Below, piece by piece: positions 1 through 7,358 of a stretch of 64,000 bases of DNA; position 1 is the first letter of the stretch; the number at the start of each line of letters is the position of its first letter. This stretch comes from JBCDJI01 sp964351865 (GTDB taxonomy: Bacteria; Verrucomicrobiota; Verrucomicrobiia; Methylacidiphilales; JBCBYL01). The stretch is from NCBI GenBank assembly GCA_964351865.1, contig CAYGPJ010000005.1, positions 1 through 64,000 on the forward strand, in the 5' to 3' direction. The notes beneath the pieces are model-generated. The model searched no databases and was not told where the DNA came from. It saw only the letters and a list, made by a program, of their open reading frames with translations. The translations under genes were made by a program, and so were the position numbers.

Positions 1-53
1 GAATTAAACTCAAACGGTTATACCCGTCGGTTTAGTCCTGGTCGAACACTAGG

Positions 54-120
54 CCGGCATTTCAATGTCGGTTCTACCAAAGACAACGAGAAAACCGACA
101 TCCCAGCGGGACGTTTGAAA
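54..120. repeat. REP-like hairpin doublet, left flank of RAYT gene
   Basis: Two small hairpins. The first pairs 54-61 with 64-71 (8 bp with one G-T wobble, 2-nt loop). The second is CATCCCAGCGGGACG at 99-113. Both recur in inverted order and orientation on the other side of the transposase gene, at 641-659 and 683-700, with about the same spacing. The stretch 99-120 matches the reverse complement of the right flank with two differences. This is the arrangement expected for REP sequences mobilised by a REP-associated tyrosine transposase. No gene is seen in 1-181. Confidence 0.7.
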
Positions 121-181
121 AACGCACAGCAAATAGTCAGGAAATGTTGACTCATTTTAGTGAGCCTGTTTCCTCAACGGC

Positions 182-634
182 ATGGCGAACACCTACACAT
201 CAATCACCACACATTTCATTTTCAGCACCAAAAAACGACAACCCCTCATCACAGCAACCATCAGAGAACGCCTATGGGCTTTCATGGGCGGTATCGCACG
301 CGAAAACGGAATGAAGGCACATGCCATCGGAGGCATCGAAGATCACGTTCACCTATTACTCTCCATGCCCCCAACGATCAGCCCGGCAGAAGCCATGAAG
401 CAAATCAAAGGAGCCTCATCAAAATGGGTGAATCAGACATTTCCTGATAGCATGAAATTTTCATGGCAGGCGGGATATGGAGCCTTCAGTGTAGGACTCT
501 CGGAAATTCCCAAAGTAAGCACTTACATCCGCAACCAGCGGGAACACCACCGATCTCGCAGTTTTCAGGAAGAATATATGGCATTTCTCACTAAACATCA
601 GGTTAGGGTAGACGTGCGGTATTTGTGGGACTGA
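182..634 (+). CDS. REP-associated tyrosine transposase (RAYT, IS200/IS605 Y1 family)
   Basis: A 150-residue single-domain Y1 transposase of the IS200-like fold. Visible motifs are the metal-binding HUH signature in EDHVHLLLSMP (about residue 59) and a C-terminal helix with the candidate catalytic tyrosine in VSTYIRNQREHH (about residue 114). The length is normal for the family and the frame is open from an ATG. No TnpB partner gene is nearby. The gene is framed by inverted hairpin doublets, which points to a domesticated RAYT acting on REP elements rather than a free insertion sequence. Known RAYT proteins nick and join single-stranded REP hairpins; activity here is inferred. A second open frame over 160-447 is a shadow of this gene. 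Confidence 0.88.
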   Translation: MANTYTSITTHFIFSTKKRQPLITATIRERLWAFMGGIARENGMKAHAIGGIEDHVHLLLSMPPTISPAEAMKQIKGASSKWVNQTFPDSMKFSWQAGYGAFSVGLSEIPKVSTYIRNQREHHRSRSFQEEYMAFLTKHQVRVDVRYLWD

Positions 635-635
635 C

Positions 636-700
636 TTTCAAGCGTCCCGCTGGGACGCTATCGATCCCATTTCCACGGTAATCTGGCATTAAAATGCCAG
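636..700. repeat. REP-like hairpin doublet, right flank of RAYT gene
   Basis: The first hairpin is a perfect 8-bp stem (641-648 with 652-659, loop GCT) and the second a perfect 8-bp stem (683-690 with 693-700, loop AA). They are inverted copies of the pair at 54-113. They begin directly after the transposase stop codon. Confidence 0.72.
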
Positions 701-730
701 GCTAATTCCTATTGTCACACGATGACGCCT

Positions 731-776
731 TAAAAGGGACGGAGGAGTTCATGTATGAACTCCTCCGTCCCTTTTA
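731..776. repeat. 46-bp perfect palindrome with GGGACGGAG core
   Basis: Perfect 22-bp arms (731-752 and 755-776) with a 2-nt loop. The arms contain GGGACGGAG, also found in the inverted repeats at 7225-7311 and 53124-53171. It lies downstream of the leftward MoeB-like gene and ends in a T-run on the plus strand, so it could also end transcription, but the shared core marks it as a dispersed repeat family. Confidence 0.75.
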
Positions 777-819
777 TCCGATGCCGCTATGAGACTGATG
801 GAATACAAAACGCTCTAAA

Positions 820-1965
820 CTATCCCTGCCACGCTTCCACGCCTCCAGCCAACCCTGCAATCCGAGGGAACCCGGCATCCTGTAACAACTTCAGCGCCTC
901 GGCGGTTCGTTGCTCTCCTTGACAGACCACCACCACTTCCCGGCTCGAGTTCAGCTCATGCAACCGTTCCGGCAACTCACCCAGCGGAATATTGACCGCC
1001 TCATAGAAAGGATCCACCGCCGCTTCTGCCGCACTCCTCACATCCAGCACCATTGGCGGATGTGGCTCATTCAAGGCCTGACGCAAATCCTCTGGCAGCA
1101 TCTGTGCGAATCTGCCACAAGCCATCGCCGCATACTGATAATCATCCATCCCATCCGGTAACGTCGCGATCCGTGGATTTTTGCCGCATATCGCACACTC
1201 AGGATCCTTGGGAATTTTCACCTCACGAAATTTAAGCGCTTTCGCATCCACCACCAGCAAGCGTCCGGCCAGTGATTCCCCCACCCCGCAAATCAGCTTC
1301 AACACTTCGGTCGCCTGCAGACTGCCGATCAATCCCGGCAAGGCCCCCAACACCCCGCCCTCCGCACATCCCGGCACCGATCCCGCATCCGGTGCCTGCG
1401 GCTGCAGACAGCGATAACACGGCTTCCCTTCCATCCCAAAGACACTCACCTGCCCCTCAAACTGGAATATACTGCCGTAAACCCACGGCTTACCCGCCAG
1501 CACACAGGCATCATTAATCAGATACCGCGTCGGAAAATTGTCCGTTCCATCCACCACCAAATCATAATCCTTTAGGATATTTTCCATATTCTCTATCGAT
1601 AAAGCCTCTGAATAGGTGTTTATTTTCGTATATGGATTGCGATTTCTGATAAATTCAGCGGCTGAATCGGTTTTCAGCTTTCCGACATCCCCATCCCGAT
1701 GAGCGATCTGCCGCTGCAAATTCGATAAACTGACCCGATCATGATCGACCAATCCCAGCGTGCCTACCCCTGCGGCTGCTAAATAAGCTGCCACCGGCGA
1801 TCCCAGCCCCCCCATTCCGACGATCAGCACCCGCGCCGCACGAATCCGTTTCTGCCCCTCAAAACTTACCTCCGGAATCAGCAAATGCCGACTGTAACGA
1901 CGGATCTCGTCCGGCAGCAACACCACCGACTCCGCCCGCCGATCCAGTTCTTCTTTCCAGTTCAT
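820..1965 (-). CDS. moeB: MoeB/ThiF-family adenylyltransferase with C-terminal rhodanese domain
   Basis: A 381-residue E1-like enzyme that activates the C-terminal glycine of a sulfur-carrier protein (MoaD or ThiS type) and, through the rhodanese domain, may supply the sulfur. The N-terminal ThiF domain (about 20-265) shows the ATP loop GMGGLGSP (50-57), the R-Q residues of NLQRQIAH, Asp130 region, and two zinc pairs CYRC (183-186) and CAIC (257-260). The rhodanese domain (about 285-381) has its active-site loop VCQGEQR with Cys338. The architecture matches MoeZ/MoeBR proteins. Whether it serves molybdopterin, thiamine or another thio-cofactor cannot be told: no MoaD/ThiS gene is visible. An Rrf2 regulator gene lies upstream on the same strand, 163 bp away. 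Confidence 0.9.
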   Translation of the reverse strand: MNWKEELDRRAESVVLLPDEIRRYSRHLLIPEVSFEGQKRIRAARVLIVGMGGLGSPVAAYLAAAGVGTLGLVDHDRVSLSNLQRQIAHRDGDVGKLKTDSAAEFIRNRNPYTKINTYSEALSIENMENILKDYDLVVDGTDNFPTRYLINDACVLAGKPWVYGSIFQFEGQVSVFGMEGKPCYRCLQPQAPDAGSVPGCAEGGVLGALPGLIGSLQATEVLKLICGVGESLAGRLLVVDAKALKFREVKIPKDPECAICGKNPRIATLPDGMDDYQYAAMACGRFAQMLPEDLRQALNEPHPPMVLDVRSAAEAAVDPFYEAVNIPLGELPERLHELNSSREVVVVCQGEQRTAEALKLLQDAGFPRIAGLAGGVEAWQG

Positions 1966-2090
1966 TTTAAAATTTGTTCTCTGTAAGTCTGAAAGGTAGT
2001 GCGGCTGGTTCCTTAATCAGCTTTCCTGTTTCCCGGCGCGTTGGGGACAACCCGCCCTGCCTCCGATATACAAGCTCGGATCAGCTCTCA

Positions 2091-2122
2091 AGTTTCAGCT
2101 TTCAGGTTTCAGCCTTCAAGTC
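2091..2122. repeat. short degenerate TTTCAGC-type tandem repeat
   Basis: The spacer between the MoeB-like and Rrf2 genes contains several staggered copies of a word close to TTTCAGC/TTCAGG. A cleaner version, two exact 14-nt units of TTTCAGCCATCAGC, lies ahead of nusB at 51773-51800. No function can be assigned. Confidence 0.4.
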
Positions 2123-2128
2123 TCTTCT

Positions 2129-2587
2129 TCAGATCTGAAACTCCATCCCTGGGTTCTGTTGCATCCGCCAACTGCGTGTTTCCATAGCCATTTCCTGTAA
2201 AGTCTTGCCTCGCATCACCTCACTCGCCGCTGATTCCGCTGCGGTCATCTGATTGCGAAAAATTAATCCACTCCCATCCGGTCCGGCCTCAATTTCCTCT
2301 TCCAGTTCCATCTGGCTATCCAGCGTCAACACCAGTTGCTCCAGCGTGATCTTATCCGCCGGGACATTCAGGGCATACCCACCATCCACTCCCCGGCGAC
2401 TTTTCAGTAACCCATTCTTTTTGAGCGACAGTAAAATTTGTTCCAAAAACTTTTCGGGAATTGCAGTCGTCTTTGCAATCGACGAAATCTGCTGCCACGC
2501 AGCGCCTCCGTCCTCGGTGCGCACCGCAATTTCAATCATGGCACGCACTCCATAAATGCTCTTTCGCGAAATTTTCACTCGCAGCAT
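2129..2587 (-). CDS. Rrf2-family transcriptional regulator lacking cluster cysteines
   Basis: A 152-residue winged-helix protein. The N-terminus ISRKSIYGVRAMIEIAVR is the typical Rrf2 start, followed by the recognition region IPEKFLEQILLSLKKNGLL and the wing SRRGVDGGYAL. IscR and NsrR types carry three cysteines for an Fe-S cluster; this protein has no cysteine at all, so it should not sense iron-sulfur or NO through such a cluster. The RrmA/CymR-type non-cluster Rrf2 proteins are the nearest functional analogues. It lies upstream of the MoeB-like gene on the same strand and is divergent from mcsB, with about 150 bp between. Control of sulfur metabolism is a guess from that neighbourhood. Confidence 0.85.
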   Translation of the reverse strand: MLRVKISRKSIYGVRAMIEIAVRTEDGGAAWQQISSIAKTTAIPEKFLEQILLSLKKNGLLKSRRGVDGGYALNVPADKITLEQLVLTLDSQMELEEEIEAGPDGSGLIFRNQMTAAESAASEVMRGKTLQEMAMETRSWRMQQNPGMEFQI

Positions 2588-2741
2588 CCTGCGCCACTCC
2601 CCTCACCCCGTCAATCCGAAGGGTCTGAGCTGGTCGAACGACCACGACCTGACCTCAGCACCGGGAACTGATACCCTTAGATGTGATGAATTTTGAATTT
2701 CCCACGCTTGATGTCTGAATAGAACGCACTAAAGTAAGGTT

Positions 2742-3815
2742 GTGGAAAAAAAATCTTCACCATCAAATGAAGCCCCGGTCCTTACGGACGGCATCGTACT
2801 CAGCAGCCGTATCCGTTTGGCACGTAACATGAGCGATCAACCTTTCCCGGGATGGATGAAAAAAAAGCAGCGCCAGGACGCCCTCGGAAAAATTGTCCCC
2901 GCGCTGGAAGCACTCCCCGATTTTAAGAAATCCTCCCAAAAAATCCTGATGGAGGATCTCTCGCCGCTGGACAAACAGGTGATGGTCGAACAGCACCTTA
3001 TCAGCCGTGAACATGCTGCCAAAAACAACGGCAGTGGCGTCGTGATCGACAGCACCGAAAACCTCAGCATTATGATCAACGAAGAAGATCACATGCGCAT
3101 TCAGGTGATCCTGCCCGGCTATCAGATGAACGATGCCTGGAAATTAGCCGATTCCATCGACACCAGCCTTGAGAAAACACTCGATTACGCCTTCTCCCCC
3201 ACTCTGGGTTACCTCACGGCCTGTCCGACCAATGTCGGCACCGGCCTGCGCGCCTCCGCCATGCTGCATTTACCGGGACTGGTGCTAAGCGATCAGATTA
3301 ATAAGGTCATCAAATCCGTCAACCAGATCGGACTCGCCGTGCGCGGACTCTACGGCGAAGGCACGGAAGCCCTCGGTAATCTGTTCCAGATTTCCAACCA
3401 GATGACGCTCGGGGAAAGTGAAGAGGACATCATCAACCGCTTGGTCAAGGTGGTGAACAAAATCATCGAAACGGAGGCTAATGCGCGTGGGAAATTACTA
3501 CAGGATCAGGGACGCGTCGTCGCGGATCAACTCGGGCGCTCTTACGGGGTGCTCGCCAACTGCTATGCCATCTCATCTAAAGAGGCATTAAACTTGCTTT
3601 CTATGATGATATTGGGGGTGGACTTAGGCATAATGCCGGCTACCCTGAAAGAACAGGTGAATGATCTCTTTATCCAGACCCAACCCGCACACTTACAACG
3701 CTCAGCAGGTAAGAAACTTAACGCCGCTGAGCGGGATGCCATCCGGGCTGATACCTTGCGGAATGCGTTGAAGTCCGCACCAGCACCAGACATCAAAAAA
3801 CTCAGGATTTTTTAA
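2742..3815 (+). CDS. mcsB: Protein arginine kinase McsB
   Basis: A 357-residue phosphagen-kinase-fold enzyme that phosphorylates arginine in proteins; in Bacillus this mark delivers proteins to ClpCP. Family motifs are SSRIRLARN (21-29), NEEDH (113-117), the catalytic-cysteine block CPTNVGTGLRAS (161-172) and RGLYGEGTEALG (201-212). The length is normal. The start is a GTG, preceded by TAAGG. It is 30 bp from clpC and surely cotranscribed, giving a writer-reader pair for phosphoarginine. The usual Firmicutes companions mcsA and ctsR are not in this window. The upstream gene is an Rrf2-type regulator transcribed the other way. Confidence 0.95.
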   Translation: MEKKSSPSNEAPVLTDGIVLSSRIRLARNMSDQPFPGWMKKKQRQDALGKIVPALEALPDFKKSSQKILMEDLSPLDKQVMVEQHLISREHAAKNNGSGVVIDSTENLSIMINEEDHMRIQVILPGYQMNDAWKLADSIDTSLEKTLDYAFSPTLGYLTACPTNVGTGLRASAMLHLPGLVLSDQINKVIKSVNQIGLAVRGLYGEGTEALGNLFQISNQMTLGESEEDIINRLVKVVNKIIETEANARGKLLQDQGRVVADQLGRSYGVLANCYAISSKEALNLLSMMILGVDLGIMPATLKEQVNDLFIQTQPAHLQRSAGKKLNAAERDAIRADTLRNALKSAPAPDIKKLRIF

Positions 3816-3845
3816 GCTTTAAACGACAGACACGGAGAATAACGA

Positions 3846-6353
3846 ATGAATAACTTCACCCCACGCGCCCAACAAGTACTCGCCCTGGCCCGCAAAGAAG
3901 CGGATCGCTTTAACCATAATTATGTCGGCACCGAACACTTGCTGCTTGGCCTGATCAAACTCGGTCAAGGCGTCGCCGTCAACGTGCTGCAGAAAATGGG
4001 CCTCGACCTCGAAACCGTCCGGATGGAAGTGGAAAAACAAGTCGGCTCCGGTCCGGATACCAAGATGTCCGGCAATATTCCCTACACCCCACGGGTGAAA
4101 AAAGTGCTGGCACTCGCCGGCAAAGAAGCCAAAGCACTCCACCACAGTTATGTCGGCACCGAACACATTCTGCTCGGCCTGCTGCGTGAAGGCGATGGCG
4201 TTGCTGCCCGCGTGCTCAAGACACTCGAGATCGACCTCGATCGCACCCGCAATGAAGTGCTCAAGGAACTCGACCCGAATTTCGAAGCCGGTGACGAAGA
4301 TGATTTCGGCCCCGAAGATATGGAAGAAGCCGGCGGCTCCGCTGGCAGCAAAAAAGAGACCAAAACTCCTGCCCTCAAAGCCTTCGGACGCGATTTAAAT
4401 GAACTCGCCCGTAATGGCGACCTCGACCCGGTCATTGGCCGCGAAAGCGAAATTGAACGTGTCATCCAGATCCTCTGCCGCCGCACCAAAAACAACCCGG
4501 TTCTGATCGGGGAAGCCGGTGTCGGAAAAACGGCTATCGTGGAAGGTCTGGCGCAGGAAATCGTCGCAGGTAATGTCCCGGAACTGCTGCGTGACAAAAA
4601 AGTCATCACGCTGGATCTCGCCCTGATGGTGGCTGGCACCAAATACCGCGGTCAGTTTGAAGAGCGCATCAAGGCCGTCATGGATGAAATTCGCAAAACC
4701 AAGAACGTCATTCTTTTCATTGATGAAATGCACACCATCGTGGGTGCCGGATCCGCTGAAGGCGCCATGGACGCTTCCAACATTATCAAGCCCGCGCTCT
4801 CCCGCGGTGAACTGCAATGTGTTGGCGCCACCACCATGAACGAATACCGCAAACACATCGAAAAAGACAGTGCACTGGAACGCCGCTTCCAGAATGTCAA
4901 AGTCGAAGCTCCTAGCGTCGAAGACACCGTCAAAATCCTGAAAGGACTCCGTCCGAAATATGAAACTCATCACAACGCGGAAATCACTGACGGCGCGCTG
5001 GAAGCTTCCGCCAAACTTTCTGACCGCTACCTGACCGGACGCTTCCTGCCCGATAAGGCGATCGACATCATGGATGAAGCCGGCTCCTGTGCCCGCATCA
5101 AAGCGACTACCGTGCCCGAGGAATTGAAATCTCGTGAAGCCGGCATTGAACAAATCAAAGAGGAAAAAGAAGCCGCGATCAAAGATCAAGACTTCGAAAA
5201 GGCTGCCGCCCTACGCGACAAAGAAAAAGAAGCGAAGAGCAACTACGAAAAAGAACTCACCGACTGGCGCACCAAACGCGATGAACATAAAGTACTCGTC
5301 AACGAAGACGACATCATGAGCATCGTCTCCAAGTGGACCGGTATCCCCCTCAATCGCATGGAGCAGAAAGACATGGAACGTCTGCTGCACATCGCCGATG
5401 AACTGCATGACAAGGTGGTCGGTCAGGATGAAGCCATTCAAGCTCTCGCCAAGGCCCTGCGCCGTTCCCGTGCCGACCTGAAAGATCCGAACCGCCCGAT
5501 CGGTTCCTTCATCTTTCTCGGACCTACCGGCGTCGGGAAAACCCACTTGGCGAAACATCTCGCTAAGCATGTCTTCGGCGAAGAAGAAGCCCTCATTCAG
5601 ATCGACATGAGTGAATACATGGAAAAATTCAACGTCAGTCGTCTGGTCGGCTCGCCTCCGGGCTACGTCGGCTACGAAGAAGGCGGACAACTCACAGAAC
5701 GCGTGCGTCGTCGTCCTTACAGTGTGGTGCTGTTTGATGAAATCGAAAAAGCTCACCCCGACGTCTGGAATATTCTGCTACAGGTATTGGAAGATGGCCA
5801 TGTCACCGACAGCCTCGGACGCAAGGTGGACTTCCGTAATACCATCATTCTCATGACCTCTAATGTGGGTGCCGACCTCATCAAGAAAAACCGCGTGGTC
5901 GGATTTGGTGGAGCCGGAGCCAGCGGAGAAGCCTCCTACGCGGAAACCAAAGAACGCCTGTTGGAAGAATCCAAGAAAGTCTTTAAACCGGAATTTCTCA
6001 ACCGTCTCACCGACGTCATCGTCTTCCACTCGCTGGACAAAGAACACCTGACCGAAATCGTGGCACTGGAAATCGAAAAAGTAGCCGAACGCCTGAAAGA
6101 GCGCGAAGTGACTATCTCGCTCACCAAGAAAGCAACCGACTTCCTGATCGAAAAAGGACACGACCCGGCCTACGGAGCTCGTCCACTACGTCGCGCCATC
6201 GAACGCCACTTGGAAGATGCGCTGGCGGAAGAACTGATTCGCGGCCACATCAAATCCGGCTCTATCGTCACTGTGGATTGCAAGAAGGATGAACTCACCT
6301 TCAAAGCATCCAACCCCGACGACAAGCCCGCCAAGTCGACCAAATCGGAATAA
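3846..6353 (+). CDS. clpC: AAA+ unfoldase ClpC
   Basis: An 835-residue class I Clp ATPase. In order: two Clp-N repeats (about 1-150), first AAA+ module with Walker A GEAGVGKT (222-229) and Walker B ILFIDEMH (289-296), a middle domain with a UVR-like motif (DQDFEKAAALRDKEKEA, about 447-463), and a second AAA+ module with Walker A GPTGVGKT (559-566) and Walker B VVLFDE (627-632). A VGF loop at 685-687 is the expected ClpP-docking loop. The N-domain binds phosphoarginine in Bacillus ClpC, which fits the mcsB gene just upstream. A GGAG ribosome-binding site precedes the ATG. clpP is not in the window. Confidence 0.97.
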   Translation: MNNFTPRAQQVLALARKEADRFNHNYVGTEHLLLGLIKLGQGVAVNVLQKMGLDLETVRMEVEKQVGSGPDTKMSGNIPYTPRVKKVLALAGKEAKALHHSYVGTEHILLGLLREGDGVAARVLKTLEIDLDRTRNEVLKELDPNFEAGDEDDFGPEDMEEAGGSAGSKKETKTPALKAFGRDLNELARNGDLDPVIGRESEIERVIQILCRRTKNNPVLIGEAGVGKTAIVEGLAQEIVAGNVPELLRDKKVITLDLALMVAGTKYRGQFEERIKAVMDEIRKTKNVILFIDEMHTIVGAGSAEGAMDASNIIKPALSRGELQCVGATTMNEYRKHIEKDSALERRFQNVKVEAPSVEDTVKILKGLRPKYETHHNAEITDGALEASAKLSDRYLTGRFLPDKAIDIMDEAGSCARIKATTVPEELKSREAGIEQIKEEKEAAIKDQDFEKAAALRDKEKEAKSNYEKELTDWRTKRDEHKVLVNEDDIMSIVSKWTGIPLNRMEQKDMERLLHIADELHDKVVGQDEAIQALAKALRRSRADLKDPNRPIGSFIFLGPTGVGKTHLAKHLAKHVFGEEEALIQIDMSEYMEKFNVSRLVGSPPGYVGYEEGGQLTERVRRRPYSVVLFDEIEKAHPDVWNILLQVLEDGHVTDSLGRKVDFRNTIILMTSNVGADLIKKNRVVGFGGAGASGEASYAETKERLLEESKKVFKPEFLNRLTDVIVFHSLDKEHLTEIVALEIEKVAERLKEREVTISLTKKATDFLIEKGHDPAYGARPLRRAIERHLEDALAEELIRGHIKSGSIVTVDCKKDELTFKASNPDDKPAKSTKSE

Positions 6354-6375
6354 GCGGTAACCTCGTCGTGTTATG

Positions 6376-6399
6376 GTAGGGCGCTTTGTCTCAAAGCGC
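6376..6399 (+). repeat. REP-like element: GTAG plus 8-bp hairpin
   Basis: GTAG (6376-6379) followed by a perfect 8-bp stem GCGCTTTG/CAAAGCGC (6381-6388 with 6392-6399) and a 3-nt loop. It lies between clpC and ubiE and could also act as a weak terminator. The architecture matches the elements at 7118-7175. Confidence 0.55.
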
Positions 6400-6422
6400 T
6401 TTCCCCTGACTCCGAATTCCAC

Positions 6423-7115
6423 ATGACTGCTTCTCCCGATCCCACCCAGCGCCAACCGGATGCCGTGTGCGGCATGTTCAGTTCGCTCGTCTCCTGTTAC
6501 GACCGCCTCAACTGGACCATGACGCTCGGCATGGATCGACTATGGCGCAAGCGATTGGTCGAGCTCACCCTGAAAAATAATCCGGACCGTGTGCTGGATC
6601 TGGCAGCAGGCACCGGCGATGTCGCTCTACTGCTACAGCAATCCGGCATCGACGTGATGGCCTCCGACTTCTGTGCGCCCATGCTGGAGCGCGCGGAAGC
6701 AAAAGGAGTCAAACACACCCAAGTCGCTGACGCACTCGATTTATCCTTCGATGATGCCTCATTCGATGCGGTCACCGTCGCATGGGGCTACCGCAATTTC
6801 ACCGATCGAGAAAAGGCCGCGCAAGAAGTGCTGCGAGTCTTAAAACCGGGCGGATGGTTTCACATTCTAGAAAGTTCAGAACCCAACGATTGGCGCCGCC
6901 CCTTCCATCGCCTCTACTGCCAGACCTTTTTCCCATTGATCGGCAAACTCGTCGCCGGTAATGCCGATGCCTACAGCTACCTCGCCAACACCGTCGCCGA
7001 CTTTCCCCAGCCGGAAATTCTCAAACAACAACTGGAAGCTCTTGGATTTACCAATGTCGTCTGGGAATCGATGGGAATGGGCGCGGTCTGCTTGCACAGC
7101 GCACAAAAGCTTTAG
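6423..7115 (+). CDS. ubiE: Demethylmenaquinone/ubiquinone C-methyltransferase (UbiE/MenG)
   Basis: A 230-residue class I SAM methyltransferase that performs the ring C-methylation step of menaquinone or ubiquinone synthesis. The SAM site VLDLAAGTGDVA (about 59-70), the family N-terminal motif MFSSLVSCYDRLN, and the later block VTVAWGYRNFTDREKA are all present, as expected for UbiE/MenG. The length is normal. Which quinone is made cannot be decided from the window. No ribosome-binding site is obvious ahead of the ATG. ctaB at 47.8 kb also fits respiration. Confidence 0.92.
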   Translation: MTASPDPTQRQPDAVCGMFSSLVSCYDRLNWTMTLGMDRLWRKRLVELTLKNNPDRVLDLAAGTGDVALLLQQSGIDVMASDFCAPMLERAEAKGVKHTQVADALDLSFDDASFDAVTVAWGYRNFTDREKAAQEVLRVLKPGGWFHILESSEPNDWRRPFHRLYCQTFFPLIGKLVAGNADAYSYLANTVADFPQPEILKQQLEALGFTNVVWESMGMGAVCLHSAQKL

Positions 7116-7117
7116 CT

Positions 7118-7175
7118 GTAGGGCGAGATTGCATCTCGCCGCCATTCGATCTGACGAGATGCCATCTCGTCCTAC
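7118..7175. repeat. Inverted pair of GTAG-hairpin REP-like elements
   Basis: Left element: GTAG (7118-7121), then stem GGCGAGAT/ATCTCGCC (7122-7129 with 7133-7140) and loop TGC. Right element is the same family in reverse: stem GACGAGAT/ATCTCGTC (7153-7160 with 7164-7171), then CTAC (7172-7175). Each has a perfect 8-bp stem and a 3-nt loop. The stem-closing base pair differs between the two copies (G-C against A-T) but stays paired. This is the head-to-head layout of a bacterial interspersed mosaic element. A diverged relative is at 54773-54789. Confidence 0.72.
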
Positions 7176-7224
7176 CTCAAGATCAAGATTTAGCTTATTA
7201 AATCATTTAACCGAAGCGCTTAAC

Positions 7225-7311
7225 GATAGGGGACGGAGTAATTGGTTCTTTCCAAACGGCCTCGATTTGTAGTGAGCGGGGTGTGAAACCAATTACTCCG
7301 TTCCCTATCGT
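7225..7311. repeat. 24-bp inverted repeat with GGGACGGAG core, 39-nt loop
   Basis: Arms 7225-7248 and 7288-7311 match at 23 of 24 positions. They share the core seen at 731-776 and 53124-53171, but here the arms are separated by 39 nt. It lies between the converging ends of ubiE and the MscS gene. No open frame is seen inside. Confidence 0.7.
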
Positions 7312-7358
7312 GGGCCACCTTCTCTGATATAAAAACTTGAATCGAAACCGCTCTAATC

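Noticed and set aside
160..447. Separate 95-codon gene overlapping the RAYT gene
   Set aside because: It is an out-of-frame shadow, histidine- and arginine-rich, without motif support.
2129..2587. CtsR-type heat-shock repressor beside mcsB-clpC
   Set aside because: The fold signature is Rrf2 (wing SRRGVDGGYAL), not CtsR, and no CtsR-box repeat lies upstream of mcsB.
4395..5189. Long open frame on the minus strand across clpC
   Set aside because: It is antisense to conserved ClpC sequence, has no family match and reflects codon bias of the real gene.
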